NCBI RefSeq assembly: GCF_002077135.1
Contig: NZ_LDOS01000002.1
Coordinates: 1,637,865-1,701,864 of the forward strand
Origin: Metallibacterium scheffleri
Lineage (GTDB): Bacteria; Pseudomonadota; Gammaproteobacteria; Xanthomonadales; Rhodanobacteraceae
Length of the DNA: 64,000 nt
Direction of reading: 5' to 3'
The position numbers and the translations under genes were made by a program. A model generated the notes under the pieces. The model was not told the origin of the DNA, searched no databases, and was given only the letters and a program-made list of their open reading frames with translations. Below are positions 36,545-46,256 of this stretch, in pieces (position 1 is the stretch's first letter; every line of letters starts with the position of its first letter).

Positions 36545-38368
36545 TCATGCGGCCTCCTTTTTCGCCGCCTTGGCGTGACAGCCGGGGCCGGCGTGGGTCA
36601 TCTCGAGCAGGAACTTCTGCATGTCCCAGGCGCCGGTGGGGCAGCGTTCGGCGCACAGGCCGCAATGCAGGCAGACGTCCTCGTCCTTGACCATCACGCG
36701 GCCGGTCTTGAGCGGGTCGGACACGTACAGGTCCTGTGTCAGGTTCAGCGCAGGCGCGTGCAGGCGTGGGCGCAACTCGGCCTCCTCGCCGTTCTGCGTG
36801 AAGCTGATGCAGTCCATCGGGCAGATGTCGACGCAGGCGTCGCACTCGATGCACAGGCTAGTCGCGAACACCGTCTGCACGTCGCAGTTGAGGCAGCGCT
36901 GCGCTTCCTGCCAGGCGCTGGCGGCGTCGAAGCCCAGCTCGACCTCGACCTTGATGCTCTTCAGCGCTTTCTCGGCGGCCGCCCACGGCACCTTGTGGCG
37001 CTGCTCGGGCGAGATGTCGTTGTCGTAGCTCCACTCGTGGATGCCCATCTTCTGCGAGGTCATGCGCAGCAGCGGGTCGGGCCGCGCGCGGATGTCCTCG
37101 CCGTTGAGCAGTTTGTCGATCGAGATCGCCGCGTCGTGACCGTGGGCGACGGCCCAGATGATGTTCTTCGGGCCGAACGCGGCATCGCCGCCGAAGAACA
37201 CGCGAGGGAGCGTCGACTGCAGCGTGGCCTTGTCCAGCACCGGCAGGCCCCAGCGGTCGAAGTCGAGGCCGAGGTCGCGCTCGATCCACGGAAACGCATT
37301 CTCCTGGCCGACCGCGATCAGCACCGCGTCGCAGTCGAAGCGCTGCTCGGGCGCGCCGCTGGGCACCAGCGCGCGCCGGCCCTGCGCATCGCGTTCGGCG
37401 CGCACGCTCTGGAAGCGCATGCCGGTGAGCCGGCCGTTTTCATGCTCGAAGGCGACGGGCACCAGGTAGTTGAGGATCGGGATACCCTCGTGCTGGGCGT
37501 CTTCCTTCTCCCACGGCGAGGCCTTCATCTCCTCGAAGCCGGAGCGCACGATCACCTTGACGTCCTCGCCGCCGAGACGCCGCGCCGAGCGGCAGCAGTC
37601 CATCGCGGTGTTGCCGCCGCCGAGCACGATCACGCGCTTGCCGATGGCGTCGATGTGGCCGAACGAGACCGAGGCCAGCCAGTCGATGCCGATGTGGATG
37701 TGCGCGGCGGCCTCGCGCCGGCCGGGCAGCTCGAGGTCGCGCCCGCGCGGCGCGCCGCAGCCGATGAACACGGCATCGAAACCTTCGGCCAGCAGGGCTT
37801 TCAGCGAATCGACGCGCTGGCCGCCGCGGAAGTCGATGCCGAGATCGAGGATGTAGCCCACCTCCTCGTCGATCACCGCCTCGGGCAGGCGGAAGCGCGG
37901 CACCTGGGTGCGCATGAAGCCGCCACCCTTGGCGTCGCTGTCGAACACGCTGATGTGGTAGCCCAGCGGCGCCAGGTCGCGCGCCACCGTCAGCGAGGCC
38001 GGGCCGGCGCCGATGCAGGCCACGCGCCGGCCGTTGGGCTTGCCGGGTTGCGGCAGGCGGCCGCGGATGTCGTCCTTGTGGTCGGCGGCGACGCGCTTGA
38101 GCCGGCAGATCGCCACGGGCTCGGGCACGCTGCCGTTGTTTTCCTCGACGCGGCCGCGCCGGCAGGCCGGCTCGCAGGGGCGGTCGCAGGTACGCCCGAG
38201 GATGCCGGGGAACACGTTCGACTCCCAGTTGACCATGTAGGCATCGCCGTAGCGCCCGGCGGCGATCAGCCGGATGTACTCGGGCACCGGGGTATGGGCC
38301 GGACAGGCCCACTGGCAATCGACGACCTTGTGAAAATACTCGGGTTTGCGGATATCGGTGGGCTGCAC
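36545..38368 (-). CDS. GltD-like FAD/NAD(P) oxidoreductase with C-terminal ferredoxin domain
   Basis: 607 residues. The N-terminal Fe-S domain resembles the glutamate-synthase small subunit (VDCQWACPAHTPVPEY, then GRTCDRPCEPACRRG). FAD site CIGAGPASLTVARDLAPLGY, NAD(P) site VIVLGGGNTAMDCCRSARRL, FAD end VFFGGDAAFGP. At the C-terminus are two 4Fe-4S clusters: CIECDACVDICPMDC and CLHCGLCAERCPTGAW. It probably links KorAB electrons to NAD(P)H. The second GTG of a GTGGTG pair is chosen because GGAGG lies six bases upstream; a longer frame to 39289 overlaps rluF and is not used. Confidence 0.85.
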   Translation of the reverse strand: MQPTDIRKPEYFHKVVDCQWACPAHTPVPEYIRLIAAGRYGDAYMVNWESNVFPGILGRTCDRPCEPACRRGRVEENNGSVPEPVAICRLKRVAADHKDDIRGRLPQPGKPNGRRVACIGAGPASLTVARDLAPLGYHISVFDSDAKGGGFMRTQVPRFRLPEAVIDEEVGYILDLGIDFRGGQRVDSLKALLAEGFDAVFIGCGAPRGRDLELPGRREAAAHIHIGIDWLASVSFGHIDAIGKRVIVLGGGNTAMDCCRSARRLGGEDVKVIVRSGFEEMKASPWEKEDAQHEGIPILNYLVPVAFEHENGRLTGMRFQSVRAERDAQGRRALVPSGAPEQRFDCDAVLIAVGQENAFPWIERDLGLDFDRWGLPVLDKATLQSTLPRVFFGGDAAFGPKNIIWAVAHGHDAAISIDKLLNGEDIRARPDPLLRMTSQKMGIHEWSYDNDISPEQRHKVPWAAAEKALKSIKVEVELGFDAASAWQEAQRCLNCDVQTVFATSLCIECDACVDICPMDCISFTQNGEEAELRPRLHAPALNLTQDLYVSDPLKTGRVMVKDEDVCLHCGLCAERCPTGAWDMQKFLLEMTHAGPGCHAKAAKKEAA

Positions 38369-38602
38369 CACGTACCTCCAACTGGAAGCAACGATCACGC
38401 CCGCCAGGCAATCCACGGTGGGCGACCCGAACCAAGTCGCGCGCAGTCTAGCCCTTCGGCAAGGCGCCGCAAGCAGCGCTGGCTGATGTTCCGCGGCGGG
38501 GCTTGTAGCGCGGCGCCGCGCCGCCGCGCCGCGCGCGCCAGGTGACGCTGCATGGCCGCTGTGCCAGCATGCGCGCCCACTCCGCGGGGCATCGGCACCG
38601 GC

Positions 38603-39319
38603 ATGCGCGTCAACAAGCTCATCAGCGACAGCGGCGTGTGCTCGCGGCGCGAGGCCGACGCGCTGATCGCGCAGCGGCGCGTGACGATCGATGGCGCCGT
38701 CGCGGCCATCGGCGCCGTGGCGACCATGGACGCCGTGGTGTGCGTGGATGGCGTGGCGCTGCGCCCGCGCGCGGCGCGCGGCGCGGCGGCGCGCAGGCAT
38801 GTGTATATCGCCTTGAACAAGCCGGTCGGCATCACCTGCACCACCGAGCACGCGGTCAAGGACAACATCGTCGATTTCATCGACCACGCCGAGCGCATTT
38901 TCCCCATCGGACGCCTGGACAAGGATTCGGAAGGCCTTATCCTGCTGACCAGCAACGGCGACATCGTCAATGAGATCCTGCGTGCCGAGAACGCGCACGA
39001 AAAGGAATATCTGGTCGGCGTCAACCGCCCGGTGACGGCGCAATTCCTGACCGGCATGGCGCGCGGCGTGCGCGTGCACGGGCAGATGACGCGGCCATGC
39101 AAGACCCGGCGCATCGCCAAGTTCGGTTTCGCCATCGTGCTGACGCAAGGCCTCAACCGGCAGATCCGGTTGATGGCCGAGGCATTCGACTATCGCGTCA
39201 CGCAGTTGCGCCGCGTGCGCATCGTCAACATCCGGCTGGGCGCGTTGCGCGTGGGGCAATGGCGCAACCTGACCGACGCCGAGTTGCACGGACTGCTGCC
39301 GCAGCGCACGTCATGGTGA
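38603..39319 (+). CDS. rluF: 23S rRNA pseudouridine synthase, RluF-type
   Basis: 238 residues. S4 RNA-binding domain at the N-terminus (MRVNKLISDSGVCSRREADA), then the RsuA/RluB/E/F catalytic motif FPIGRLDKDSEGLILLTSNG, whose Asp is the nucleophile. C-terminal QGLNRQIRLMAEAFDYRVTQ and LRRVRIVNIRLG fit RluF. The start at 38603 gives the family N-terminus; an upstream ATG at 38552 adds 17 residues. Confidence 0.88.
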   Translation: MRVNKLISDSGVCSRREADALIAQRRVTIDGAVAAIGAVATMDAVVCVDGVALRPRAARGAAARRHVYIALNKPVGITCTTEHAVKDNIVDFIDHAERIFPIGRLDKDSEGLILLTSNGDIVNEILRAENAHEKEYLVGVNRPVTAQFLTGMARGVRVHGQMTRPCKTRRIAKFGFAIVLTQGLNRQIRLMAEAFDYRVTQLRRVRIVNIRLGALRVGQWRNLTDAELHGLLPQRTSW

Positions 39320-39353
39320 GCGCCGCGCGGCGCCTTCGATGCGATCATGGCGC

Positions 39354-40736
39354 ATGACTGACTTCGCGCAACTGCCATTGAGCCCTGCCCTGCTGCAAAG
39401 CCTGGCGGCGATGGGCTATGCCCGCATGACCCCGGTGCAGGCAGCCAGCCTGCCGCCGATCCTGGCCGGGCAGGACGTGATCGCGCAGGCGCGCACCGGC
39501 AGCGGCAAGACCGCGGCGTTCGGCCTCGGCCTGCTGGCGCGACTGGACGCAAGCCAGAACCGGGTGCAGGGCTTGGTGCTGTGCCCGACACGCGAGCTGG
39601 CCGACCAGGTCAGCAAGGAAATCCGCCGCATGGCCAGCGCCACGCCCAACATCAAGCTGCTCACGCTCAGCGGCGGCATCGCGCTGGGGCCACAACTGGC
39701 CTCGCTGGCGGCGCACGATCCGCACCTCGTCGTGGGTACGCCCGGCCGCGTGCAGGAACTGCTGCGCAAGCGCAGCCTGCACCTGTCGGCCTTGCGCATG
39801 CTGGTGCTGGACGAGGCCGACCGCATGCTCGACATGGGCTTCAGCGAGGCCATCACCGAGATCATCGGCAAGACGCCGGCGCTGCGGCAGACGCTGCTGT
39901 TCTCGGCGACATGGCCGCAGGCGATGCGCGAGATCAGCGCCAGCATCCAGCGCGATCCGGTCAGCGTGACCGTGGATAGTGTCAACGCGTTGCCCGACAT
40001 CGAGCAGCGTTTCTTCGAAGTCGAACCCGCACGGAAAATGGACGCGCTGGCGCAGTTGCTGCGCAGCGAGCAGCCCGAATCGGCGCTGGTGTTCTGCAAT
40101 ACCCGGCGCGACACGCGCGAGGTGGCCGAGGAACTCGATCGGCGCGGCTTCTCGGCGCTGGCGCTGCACGGCGAAATGGAGCAGCGTGACCGCGACGAAG
40201 TGCTGGTGCGTTTCGCCAACCGCAGTTGCGCGGTGCTGGTGGCCACCGATGTCGCCGCGCGCGGCCTCGACGTGCATGGCCTGGCCGCGGTGATCAGCTG
40301 GGAGTTGCCCAGCGACGCGGACGTGCATGTGCACCGCATCGGCCGCACCGGCCGCGCCGGCGCCAAGGGTCTGGCGCTGAGCCTGTGCACACCGCGCGAA
40401 CGCGCGCGCGCCAGCGCCATCGAGGCGCAGGCGGGCAGCGCGCTGGCATGGCACACGCTGCCACCTGCGCGCGGCGCCGGCAAGCAACTGGCTCTGGCGC
40501 CGATGGCCACCGTCTGCATCGATGGCGGACGCAAGGACAAGATGCGCCCCGGCGACATCCTCGGCGCGCTCACCGGTGACGCGGGCCTGCGCGCCGAGGA
40601 CGTCGGCAAGATCGATGTGTTCGCCACGCGCGCCTATGTCGCCATTCGCCGCGCACTGGTCGACGCAGCCGTAGCGCGCCTGCGCGCCGGCACCATCAAG
40701 GGCCGTCGCTACCGCGTGCGTCGCATCGGCGGCTAG
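39354..40736 (+). CDS. dbpA: ATP-dependent RNA helicase DbpA
   Basis: 460 residues. DEAD-box helicase: Q motif region MGYARMTPVQAASLPPILAG, Walker A ARTGSGKTAAFGLGLL, LVLDEADRMLDMGF, FSATWPQ, and HRIGRTGRAGAKG. The C-terminal domain ATVCIDGGRKDKMRPGDILG matches the RNA-binding domain of DbpA that recognises hairpin 92 of 23S rRNA, so a role in 50S subunit assembly is expected. ATG at 39354 gives MTDFAQLPLSPALL. Confidence 0.94.
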   Translation: MTDFAQLPLSPALLQSLAAMGYARMTPVQAASLPPILAGQDVIAQARTGSGKTAAFGLGLLARLDASQNRVQGLVLCPTRELADQVSKEIRRMASATPNIKLLTLSGGIALGPQLASLAAHDPHLVVGTPGRVQELLRKRSLHLSALRMLVLDEADRMLDMGFSEAITEIIGKTPALRQTLLFSATWPQAMREISASIQRDPVSVTVDSVNALPDIEQRFFEVEPARKMDALAQLLRSEQPESALVFCNTRRDTREVAEELDRRGFSALALHGEMEQRDRDEVLVRFANRSCAVLVATDVAARGLDVHGLAAVISWELPSDADVHVHRIGRTGRAGAKGLALSLCTPRERARASAIEAQAGSALAWHTLPPARGAGKQLALAPMATVCIDGGRKDKMRPGDILGALTGDAGLRAEDVGKIDVFATRAYVAIRRALVDAAVARLRAGTIKGRRYRVRRIGG

Positions 40737-40749
40737 CGGGCCGCGGCGA

Positions 40750-42135
40750 TCACTCCGCGAGTTCGGCCAGCGCCATCCAGCAACGATTGCCGCCGAGCTT
40801 CTTGGCGCGATACATCGCCTGGTCGGCGACGCGCAGCAGCGCGTGCCCCGCGTCGGCGTGCTCCGGGTAGGTTGCGACGCCGATGCTGGCCATAGTCGAT
40901 ACGTTCTGCGCATCCAGCGCGAACGGCCGCTGCAGGCCGGCGCGGATTTTCTCGGCCACCAGCAAGGCATGCGCTGCCTGCTTGATCCCGGTCAGCAGCA
41001 CCACGAACTCGTCGCCGCCCATGCGCCCGACCGTATCGGATTCGCGCACGCAGCCGCTGATGCGCCGCGCGACTTCATGCAGCAGGCGGTCGCCCGCGGC
41101 GTGACCCAGGCTATCGTTGACCTGCTTGAAGTGATCCAGATCGATGTACAGCACGGCCAGGCACGAATGCGCGCGGCGTGCATGGTCCAGTGCCGCCTGC
41201 AGGCGATCATCGAACAGTTTGCGGTTGGGCAGATGCGTGAGCGCATCGTGCTGGGCGATGTGGCGCAGCCTGGTTTCGGTCTGCTTGCGTTCGATGGCGG
41301 CGGCGATCTGGGTGGATACGAATTGCAGTAATTGCTTGTCCGCGTCGGTGTAGCGCGCGTCGCCCGAGTAGTTTTGCACCACCAGGGCGCCCAGCGTGTC
41401 GCCACGCGCGATCAGCGGCACGCCCAGCCAGTCCAGCGAAGGCGTGCCGGCGCCGAACTCGCCGTTTGCGCAGATCGTGCCGTTACCGTCGGCGGTGAGC
41501 AGCAGCGCCGTACCGCTACGGATGACGCGCGCGCTGAGCGAACCGGAATCGAGTTTGATCGGTTGTGGCGCGCTATCGTGCTCATCGACGAAATACGGAA
41601 AGCTCAGCGTGTCGCGCGCGTCATCCAGCAAGGCCACGAAGAAATTGCGCGCCGGCAGCAAGGTTTCGATGATCGAGTGGATGTCGCGGAACAGCTCGTG
41701 CAGATCCGCGGCGACGTGCGCCGCCTCGGAGATGGCCAGCAGCGCGGTGCGCACCGACTCGGCACGCTTGAGCGCGGTGATGTCGCGCGCCACGGCGATG
41801 CGCACGCCATCCTCCTCGGACCAGCGCGCCGACCACATGATGGGCACCACGCGCCCATCCTTGCGCACGTAGCGATTCTCGAAGTGCGGATTGGGCACCC
41901 CGCGCATGATCGCGGCGGCCGCCTCCAGGGTGCGCGCGCGGTCGTCGGGATGCACCAGATCGATCATCCGGGTGCCGACCAGTTCCGCGGGCGCATAACC
42001 GAAGATGCTCTGGCAGGCGGCACTGATGAACACGAAGCGGCCCTCGGCATCGACCAGACACACCGCGTCGAGCAGATGGTCAAGCACGTTATCGAGACGG
42101 ATGGATGGGGTCGTCATGGTTCCAGGCGCGGTCAT
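40750..42135 (-). CDS. PAS-GAF-GGDEF diguanylate cyclase
   Basis: 461 residues. PAS domain (about 15-120: LLDAVCLVDAEGRFVFISAA), PAC tail RYVRKDGRVVPIMWSARW, a GAF domain (about 150-290), then GGDEF (about 300-455). The GGDEF motif is intact (GRMGGDEFVVLL) and an RxxD inhibitory site (RESD) lies five residues before it. It should make c-di-GMP with product inhibition. No transmembrane segment, so cytoplasmic. Two ATGs (42135, 42117) are possible starts. Confidence 0.9.
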   Translation of the reverse strand: MTAPGTMTTPSIRLDNVLDHLLDAVCLVDAEGRFVFISAACQSIFGYAPAELVGTRMIDLVHPDDRARTLEAAAAIMRGVPNPHFENRYVRKDGRVVPIMWSARWSEEDGVRIAVARDITALKRAESVRTALLAISEAAHVAADLHELFRDIHSIIETLLPARNFFVALLDDARDTLSFPYFVDEHDSAPQPIKLDSGSLSARVIRSGTALLLTADGNGTICANGEFGAGTPSLDWLGVPLIARGDTLGALVVQNYSGDARYTDADKQLLQFVSTQIAAAIERKQTETRLRHIAQHDALTHLPNRKLFDDRLQAALDHARRAHSCLAVLYIDLDHFKQVNDSLGHAAGDRLLHEVARRISGCVRESDTVGRMGGDEFVVLLTGIKQAAHALLVAEKIRAGLQRPFALDAQNVSTMASIGVATYPEHADAGHALLRVADQAMYRAKKLGGNRCWMALAELAE

Positions 42136-42203
42136 GCCGGTTCGAGAATAGAACAGCGGCGTGGCGCATTTCGAGGCATGGCTCGCAACCGTGCGCTGCG
42201 CGC

Positions 42204-43199
42204 CTAGGCGCGCTCGCTGTCCAGCAGCGCCATCTGCGCAGGCGCGTAGCGGGTGCCGGCGATGGCATCGCGCGGCACGGCCCGCGCCAACGCGGCCAGC
42301 GTTTCGGCATCGAGCCGCTGCCCCTGCGCAGCCAACGCCTCGTGCAGTTGCGCGCGGCGCCGCGCGCCGATCAGCGGCACGATGTCCGCGCCCTGCGCCG
42401 TCACCCAGGCGATGGCGAGTTGCGCCAGGCTGAGCCCGCGCGCGGCGGCGAGCGCGCGCAAGGATTCGACCAGCGCGAGGTTGCGTTCGACATTGCCAGG
42501 CTGGAAACGCGGACTGTGCGCGCGAAAATCGCCGGCGCGCGAAGCCTGCGGCGACCAGTGGCCACTGATCAGGCCGCGCGACAGCACGCCATAAGCGGTG
42601 ATGCCGATGCCGAGCTCGCGGCAGGCGGGCAGGATCGCGTCCTCGATGCCGCGCGAAACCAGCGAATACTCGATCTGCAAATCGCAAATCGGATGCACGG
42701 CGGCGGCGCGGCGCAGGGTATCCACGCCCACTTCCGACAGGCCGATGTAACGCACATAACCCGCCTTGACCATCTCGGCGATGGCGCCGACGGTGTCCTC
42801 GATCGGCACTTGCGGGTCGAGCCGCGCCGGGCGGTAGATGTCGATGTAGTCCACGCCCAGGCGCTGCAGCGAATAGGCGAGGAAATTCTTCATCGCCGCC
42901 GGACGCGTGTCGTTGCCGACCCAACCATTGGCCGGATCGCGCAACGCGCCGAACTTCACGCTCAGCAGCACCGCGTCGCGCGGGTGCGCGCGCAGTGCCT
43001 CGTGGATCAGCAACTCGTTGTGGCCGGAGCCGTAGAAATCACCCGTATCGAGCAGGGTGATGCCGGACTCCAGCGCGGCGTGAATGGTGGCGATGCTCTC
43101 GGCGCGATCCGCGGGCCCGTACATGCCCGACATGCCCATGCAGCCGAGACCGAAACTGGAAACGCGCGGGCCGGTGCGGCCAAGACTGACGCTGGACAT
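42204..43199 (-). CDS. Aldo/keto reductase
   Basis: 331 residues. Begins MSSVSLGRTGPRVSSFGLGC with the AKR start, then LLDTGDFYGSGHNELLIHEA carrying the catalytic Asp and Tyr, VLLSVKFGAL with Lys, and YIDIYRPARLDPQVPIEDTV in place of the usual YxDLYxxHRxD, meaning the active His is replaced (PAR). The C-terminal ADIVPLIGARRRAQL contacts NADP. Substrate unknown. GGAG lies seven bases before the ATG. Confidence 0.85.
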   Translation of the reverse strand: MSSVSLGRTGPRVSSFGLGCMGMSGMYGPADRAESIATIHAALESGITLLDTGDFYGSGHNELLIHEALRAHPRDAVLLSVKFGALRDPANGWVGNDTRPAAMKNFLAYSLQRLGVDYIDIYRPARLDPQVPIEDTVGAIAEMVKAGYVRYIGLSEVGVDTLRRAAAVHPICDLQIEYSLVSRGIEDAILPACRELGIGITAYGVLSRGLISGHWSPQASRAGDFRAHSPRFQPGNVERNLALVESLRALAAARGLSLAQLAIAWVTAQGADIVPLIGARRRAQLHEALAAQGQRLDAETLAALARAVPRDAIAGTRYAPAQMALLDSERA

Positions 43200-43299
43200 G
43201 GGCGGGCTCCGCATTGCTGGCGATTCATCCATTATCTCCCCGCGACGGTTGGCGCGAGGTTATGCCGCGGCCTGCCTTAACCTCGACCGCGTAATCGCG

Positions 43300-43315
43300 C
43301 ACAATGCGCGGCATG
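43300..43315 (+). promoter_or_regulatory. -10-like CACAAT placed for a leaderless transcript
   Basis: CACAAT (43300-43305) ends seven bases before the ATG at 43313, the same spacing as before aroK and the gene at 46545. Confidence 0.35.
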
Positions 43316-43960
43316 CCTGAATGCACCTCCGTGTTGACCGAGTCGCGCGCGCGCGCGCTGCAGCGCGTGGAGGCCACGCTGCTGGCGCCGTTCCTGCGCA
43401 CCAGCAGCGGCACGCACGCGCTGTACCTGCGCCGCGCCGGCCTGCTGGGCGCCGCGTTGCCGGAGTCGGCCAACGGTCTGGGGCACTGGACGCGGCTCGA
43501 TCTGGACGGCGCGGCCTGGCACGGCAGCGTGCGCGCGCTGGCCTGCGAACTGCCCTTCGCCGATGACAGCTTCGCCTTGCTGGTTGCCAGCCATGTGCTT
43601 GAAGCCACGCCCATGCCCGCGGCGCTGATCGCCGAGCTGGCGCGCGTGACGCTACCGGGCGCGCGCGTGCTGCTGTGCGGTTTCACCGCCTGGCATCCGC
43701 AGGCATGGTGGCTGCAGCAGCGGGCGCGGCGGGCCGGCATGCCCTGCCATCTGCGCTCGGCGCTGGCGCTGGCGAATCTGCTGCGCGCGCATGGATTCGA
43801 GCGTGAATTGATGCAGCGGCAAGGCTCCAGCTATCTGCTGGTCATGCGCAAACGGCGCGCCAGCGCACGCATCCTGCTGCTGACACGCGAGCCGCGCGGC
43901 GTGTTGGCCGGTCGGCATGTGCCGGTCCTGCCCGGCGGCACGCAGCGCGCCGCGTCATGA
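43313..43960 (+). CDS. Class I methyltransferase-like protein
   Basis: 215 residues. The C-terminal part has [20 protein letters not shown] and [20 protein letters not shown], matching the second half of a SAM methyltransferase domain. A clear GxGxG SAM-binding loop is missing, so activity is unproven. Genes of this kind precede rnhA in many gammaproteobacteria. It overlaps rnhA by 4 nt. An upstream ATG at 43304 is possible. Confidence 0.7.
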   Translation: MPECTSVLTESRARALQRVEATLLAPFLRTSSGTHALYLRRAGLLGAALPESANGLGHWTRLDLDGAAWHGSVRALACELPFADDSFALLVASHVLEATPMPAALIAELARVTLPGARVLLCGFTAWHPQAWWLQQRARRAGMPCHLRSALALANLLRAHGFERELMQRQGSSYLLVMRKRRASARILLLTREPRGVLAGRHVPVLPGGTQRAAS

Positions 43961-44403
43961 GCGTCGTCGACGTGCAGATCTGGACCGATGGCGCCTGCCT
44001 CGGCAATCCCGGCCCGGGCGGCTGGGCGGCGCTGCTGCGCAGGCAGGCGCACGAGCGCGTGCTCAGCGGCGGCGAGCCGCAGACCACCAATAACCGCATG
44101 GAGTTGATGGCCGCCATCGCCGCACTGGAAGCCCTGCAGCGACCCTGCCGTGTCGAGCTGAGCACCGACTCGCAGTATCTGCGCCAGGGCATCACCGAAT
44201 GGGTGCCGCGCTGGCAACGCAACGGCTGGCGCACCGCGAGCAAGGCACCGGTGAAAAATCAGGACCTGTGGCAACGCCTGGACGCCGCGGCGCGAACGCA
44301 CGAAGTGCGTTGGTCGTGGGTGCGCGGCCACAGCGGACATCCGGAAAACGAGCGCGTGGACCAGGCCGCGCGCGCCGCCGCCGAGGCCCAGCCACGCGCA
44401 TGA
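43957..44403 (+). CDS. rnhA: Ribonuclease HI
   Basis: 148 residues. Degrades RNA in RNA-DNA hybrids. All four catalytic acidic residues are present: [45 protein letters not shown] and [13 protein letters not shown]. Typical C-helix [17 protein letters not shown]. Coupled on both sides by 4-nt overlaps. Confidence 0.96.
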   Translation: MSVVDVQIWTDGACLGNPGPGGWAALLRRQAHERVLSGGEPQTTNNRMELMAAIAALEALQRPCRVELSTDSQYLRQGITEWVPRWQRNGWRTASKAPVKNQDLWQRLDAAARTHEVRWSWVRGHSGHPENERVDQAARAAAEAQPRA

Positions 44404-45146
44404 ACCGCATCGTCGTGCTGGATACCGAAACCACCGGCCTCGAGGTCAATCAGGGCCACCGCCTGATCGAGATCGGCTGCGTCGAGCTGGGCGACCGGCG
44501 CCGTAGCGGGCGTCATTTCCAGCGTTACCTCAACCCCGAGCGCGCGGTGGACCGTGGCGCACTGGCGGTGCATGGCCTCGACGATGCATTCCTGTCCACG
44601 CAGCCGCGCTTCAGCGAGGTGGCGGCGGAGCTGCTGCAATTCATCGACGGCGCCGAGCTGGTGATCCACAACGCGGCCTTCGATCTGGGTTTTCTCGATG
44701 CCGAACTGCAGCGCCTCGATGCCGCGCACGTGCCGCTGGCGCAGCGCTTCGCCGTGACCGACACGCTGCTGCTGGCGCGCGAACGCTTTCCCGGCCAGCG
44801 CAATTCGCTGGATGCCTTGTGCAAGCGTTTCGAGATCGACAACTCCAGCCGCAAACTGCATGGCGCCCTGCTCGACGCGGAATTGCTGGCCGATGTCTAC
44901 CTGGCGCTCACCGCCGGACAAAGCGCGCTGAGTTTCGCCTTCGATGCCGAAACGGCGGGCGCGGCCGGCGCGCGCAAACCAAGCCGTGCGCGTGCCGGGC
45001 CCGGCACGGCGCAACGCCCGCGCGTGCTGCGCGCGAGCATCGAGGAACAGGCCGCGCACGCGCTGCGTCTGGATGCGCTGGACAAGGCCAGCAAGGGCAC
45101 ATGCCTGTGGCGCCAGCGCGAAGCCGACGCCGGCGCTGCAGACTGA
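44400..45146 (+). CDS. dnaQ: DNA polymerase III epsilon subunit
   Basis: 248 residues, the 3'-5' proofreading exonuclease. Exo motifs: [36 protein letters not shown] and [19 protein letters not shown] (HxAxxD). A C-terminal tail that would bind the alpha subunit follows. Start overlaps the rnhA stop (ATGA); the rnhA-dnaQ pair is conserved. Confidence 0.95.
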   Translation: MNRIVVLDTETTGLEVNQGHRLIEIGCVELGDRRRSGRHFQRYLNPERAVDRGALAVHGLDDAFLSTQPRFSEVAAELLQFIDGAELVIHNAAFDLGFLDAELQRLDAAHVPLAQRFAVTDTLLLARERFPGQRNSLDALCKRFEIDNSSRKLHGALLDAELLADVYLALTAGQSALSFAFDAETAGAAGARKPSRARAGPGTAQRPRVLRASIEEQAAHALRLDALDKASKGTCLWRQREADAGAAD

Positions 45147-45180
45147 CCCCGCCTCGCCGCGCACGGCGCGTGCCTCGCGC

Positions 45181-45852
45181 TCAATGGCGCAGGCGCACCA
45201 GGATCGCGCTGAGGTTGTCGCGCGCAGGGTGCGCGAGCGCATCCAGCAAGAGGTGCTCGACCGATTCCTGCGCGCTCAGGTCATGGCGGATCAGCGCCTG
45301 CTGGCGCGCCTGCGGCGTGCTCGCTTCGATCACGCCATCGCTGCACAGCAGGATCGCCACCGGATGCCGCAGCGTGCCCTTGCGCAGGCCGATGCACAGC
45401 GCGTCGCTGGCGCCGAGTCCCAGCAGCGCGGTCGCGCTGGGCCGTTGCGCCGCATGCGCGTCGCTGCACGGCAGGGCGGCGGCGTTGGCCACCTGTGCGG
45501 CATCACTGCCGCCGAACAGGATGCTGCAATCGCCAACCCAGGCCAGCTCGAAATCGGGTTCGGCCAGACGCAACACCGCCAAGGCGGCACCCGCCGGATG
45601 CGCGACCGGATGCTGCGCCAGATACCGCGCCACCGCCGCCGCGGCGCGACGCACGGCGTCATCGAGCGGCACGCCCAGCCGCGCCGCGCGCAGGGTTTCA
45701 TCGCGCGCCACCGCCGCCACCGCCTCGCCATGACCCGGCCCGCCCATGCCATCGACGACCACGAACACGCCCGCCGCCGCATCGATCGCGTAGGCGTCTT
45801 CGTTGAACTGGCGCTTGCGGCCCGGATGGGTGGCGTGACCGAATTCGAACAT
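45181..45852 (-). CDS. PP2C-type serine/threonine phosphatase
   Basis: 223 residues. Metal-binding motifs RKRQFNEDAYAIDAAAG, VFVVVDGMGGPGHGEAVAAV, LLCSDGVIEAS and the final ARDNLSAILVRL fit PppA/Stp1-like phosphatases. No cognate kinase or type VI secretion gene is nearby. The ATG at 45852 is chosen over a frame extending to 46230 that crosses the tRNA-Ser gene. Confidence 0.88.
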   Translation of the reverse strand: MFEFGHATHPGRKRQFNEDAYAIDAAAGVFVVVDGMGGPGHGEAVAAVARDETLRAARLGVPLDDAVRRAAAAVARYLAQHPVAHPAGAALAVLRLAEPDFELAWVGDCSILFGGSDAAQVANAAALPCSDAHAAQRPSATALLGLGASDALCIGLRKGTLRHPVAILLCSDGVIEASTPQARQQALIRHDLSAQESVEHLLLDALAHPARDNLSAILVRLRH

Positions 45853-45895
45853 GGCGTCCTTCCAAAGCGGGCGAGCATGCCCAAAGCCGCTGCGG

Positions 45896-45924
45896 TTGTC
45901 ACGATGCAGCGCTGCGCTTATCAT
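45896..45924 (+). promoter_or_regulatory. Promoter of tRNA-Ser(CGA)
   Basis: TTGTCA (45896-45901), a 17-bp spacer and TATCAT (45919-45924). Both hexamers match at five of six positions. It lies 35 bp before the tRNA. Confidence 0.65.
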
Positions 45925-45959
45925 GCGCGGCCTTGTGCAGCGCGCCGCACAGGCGTCGC

Positions 45960-46050
45960 GGAGAGGTGGCAGAGTGGTCGAATGCGCCGGACTCGAAATC
46001 CGGTTTACGGTTATGCCGTAACGTGGGTTCGAATCCCACCCTCTCCGCCA
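45960..46050 (+). tRNA. tRNA-Ser(CGA)
   Basis: 91 nt, class II with a long variable arm. The acceptor GGAGAGG pairs with CCTCTCC, and the CCA end is encoded. The anticodon loop CTCGAAA gives anticodon CGA, reading UCG. T-arm GGGTTCGAATCCC is standard. Confidence 0.95.
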
Positions 46051-46237
46051 GTTGAATGAAACGGCTGAGTCCGGAGCGTGACGCCGCCTGGTCATGCAGC
46101 GGAGCATGGGTGAGAGCCCACGCGGTTCGACGCGATTGCCGGAGCAATCGCAGACACCGCAGGTGGCCCCGAGCGCTCCGCGCGCGGGGCGCGGTGCAGG
46201 ATGCGCCGCGCAATCCCACCTTCCGCGCAAGCATTGC

Positions 46238-46243
46238 TACACT
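46238..46243 (+). promoter_or_regulatory. -10 element of tRNA-Val
   Basis: TACACT 13 bp before the tRNA. The -35 region is weak. Confidence 0.4.
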
Positions 46244-46256
46244 TCGCAACCCACGT

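Noticed and set aside
46051-46256. Possible degenerate third tRNA between tRNA-Ser and tRNA-Val
   Set aside because: Only scattered tRNA-like fragments (AATCCCACC) are seen; no cloverleaf can be drawn.
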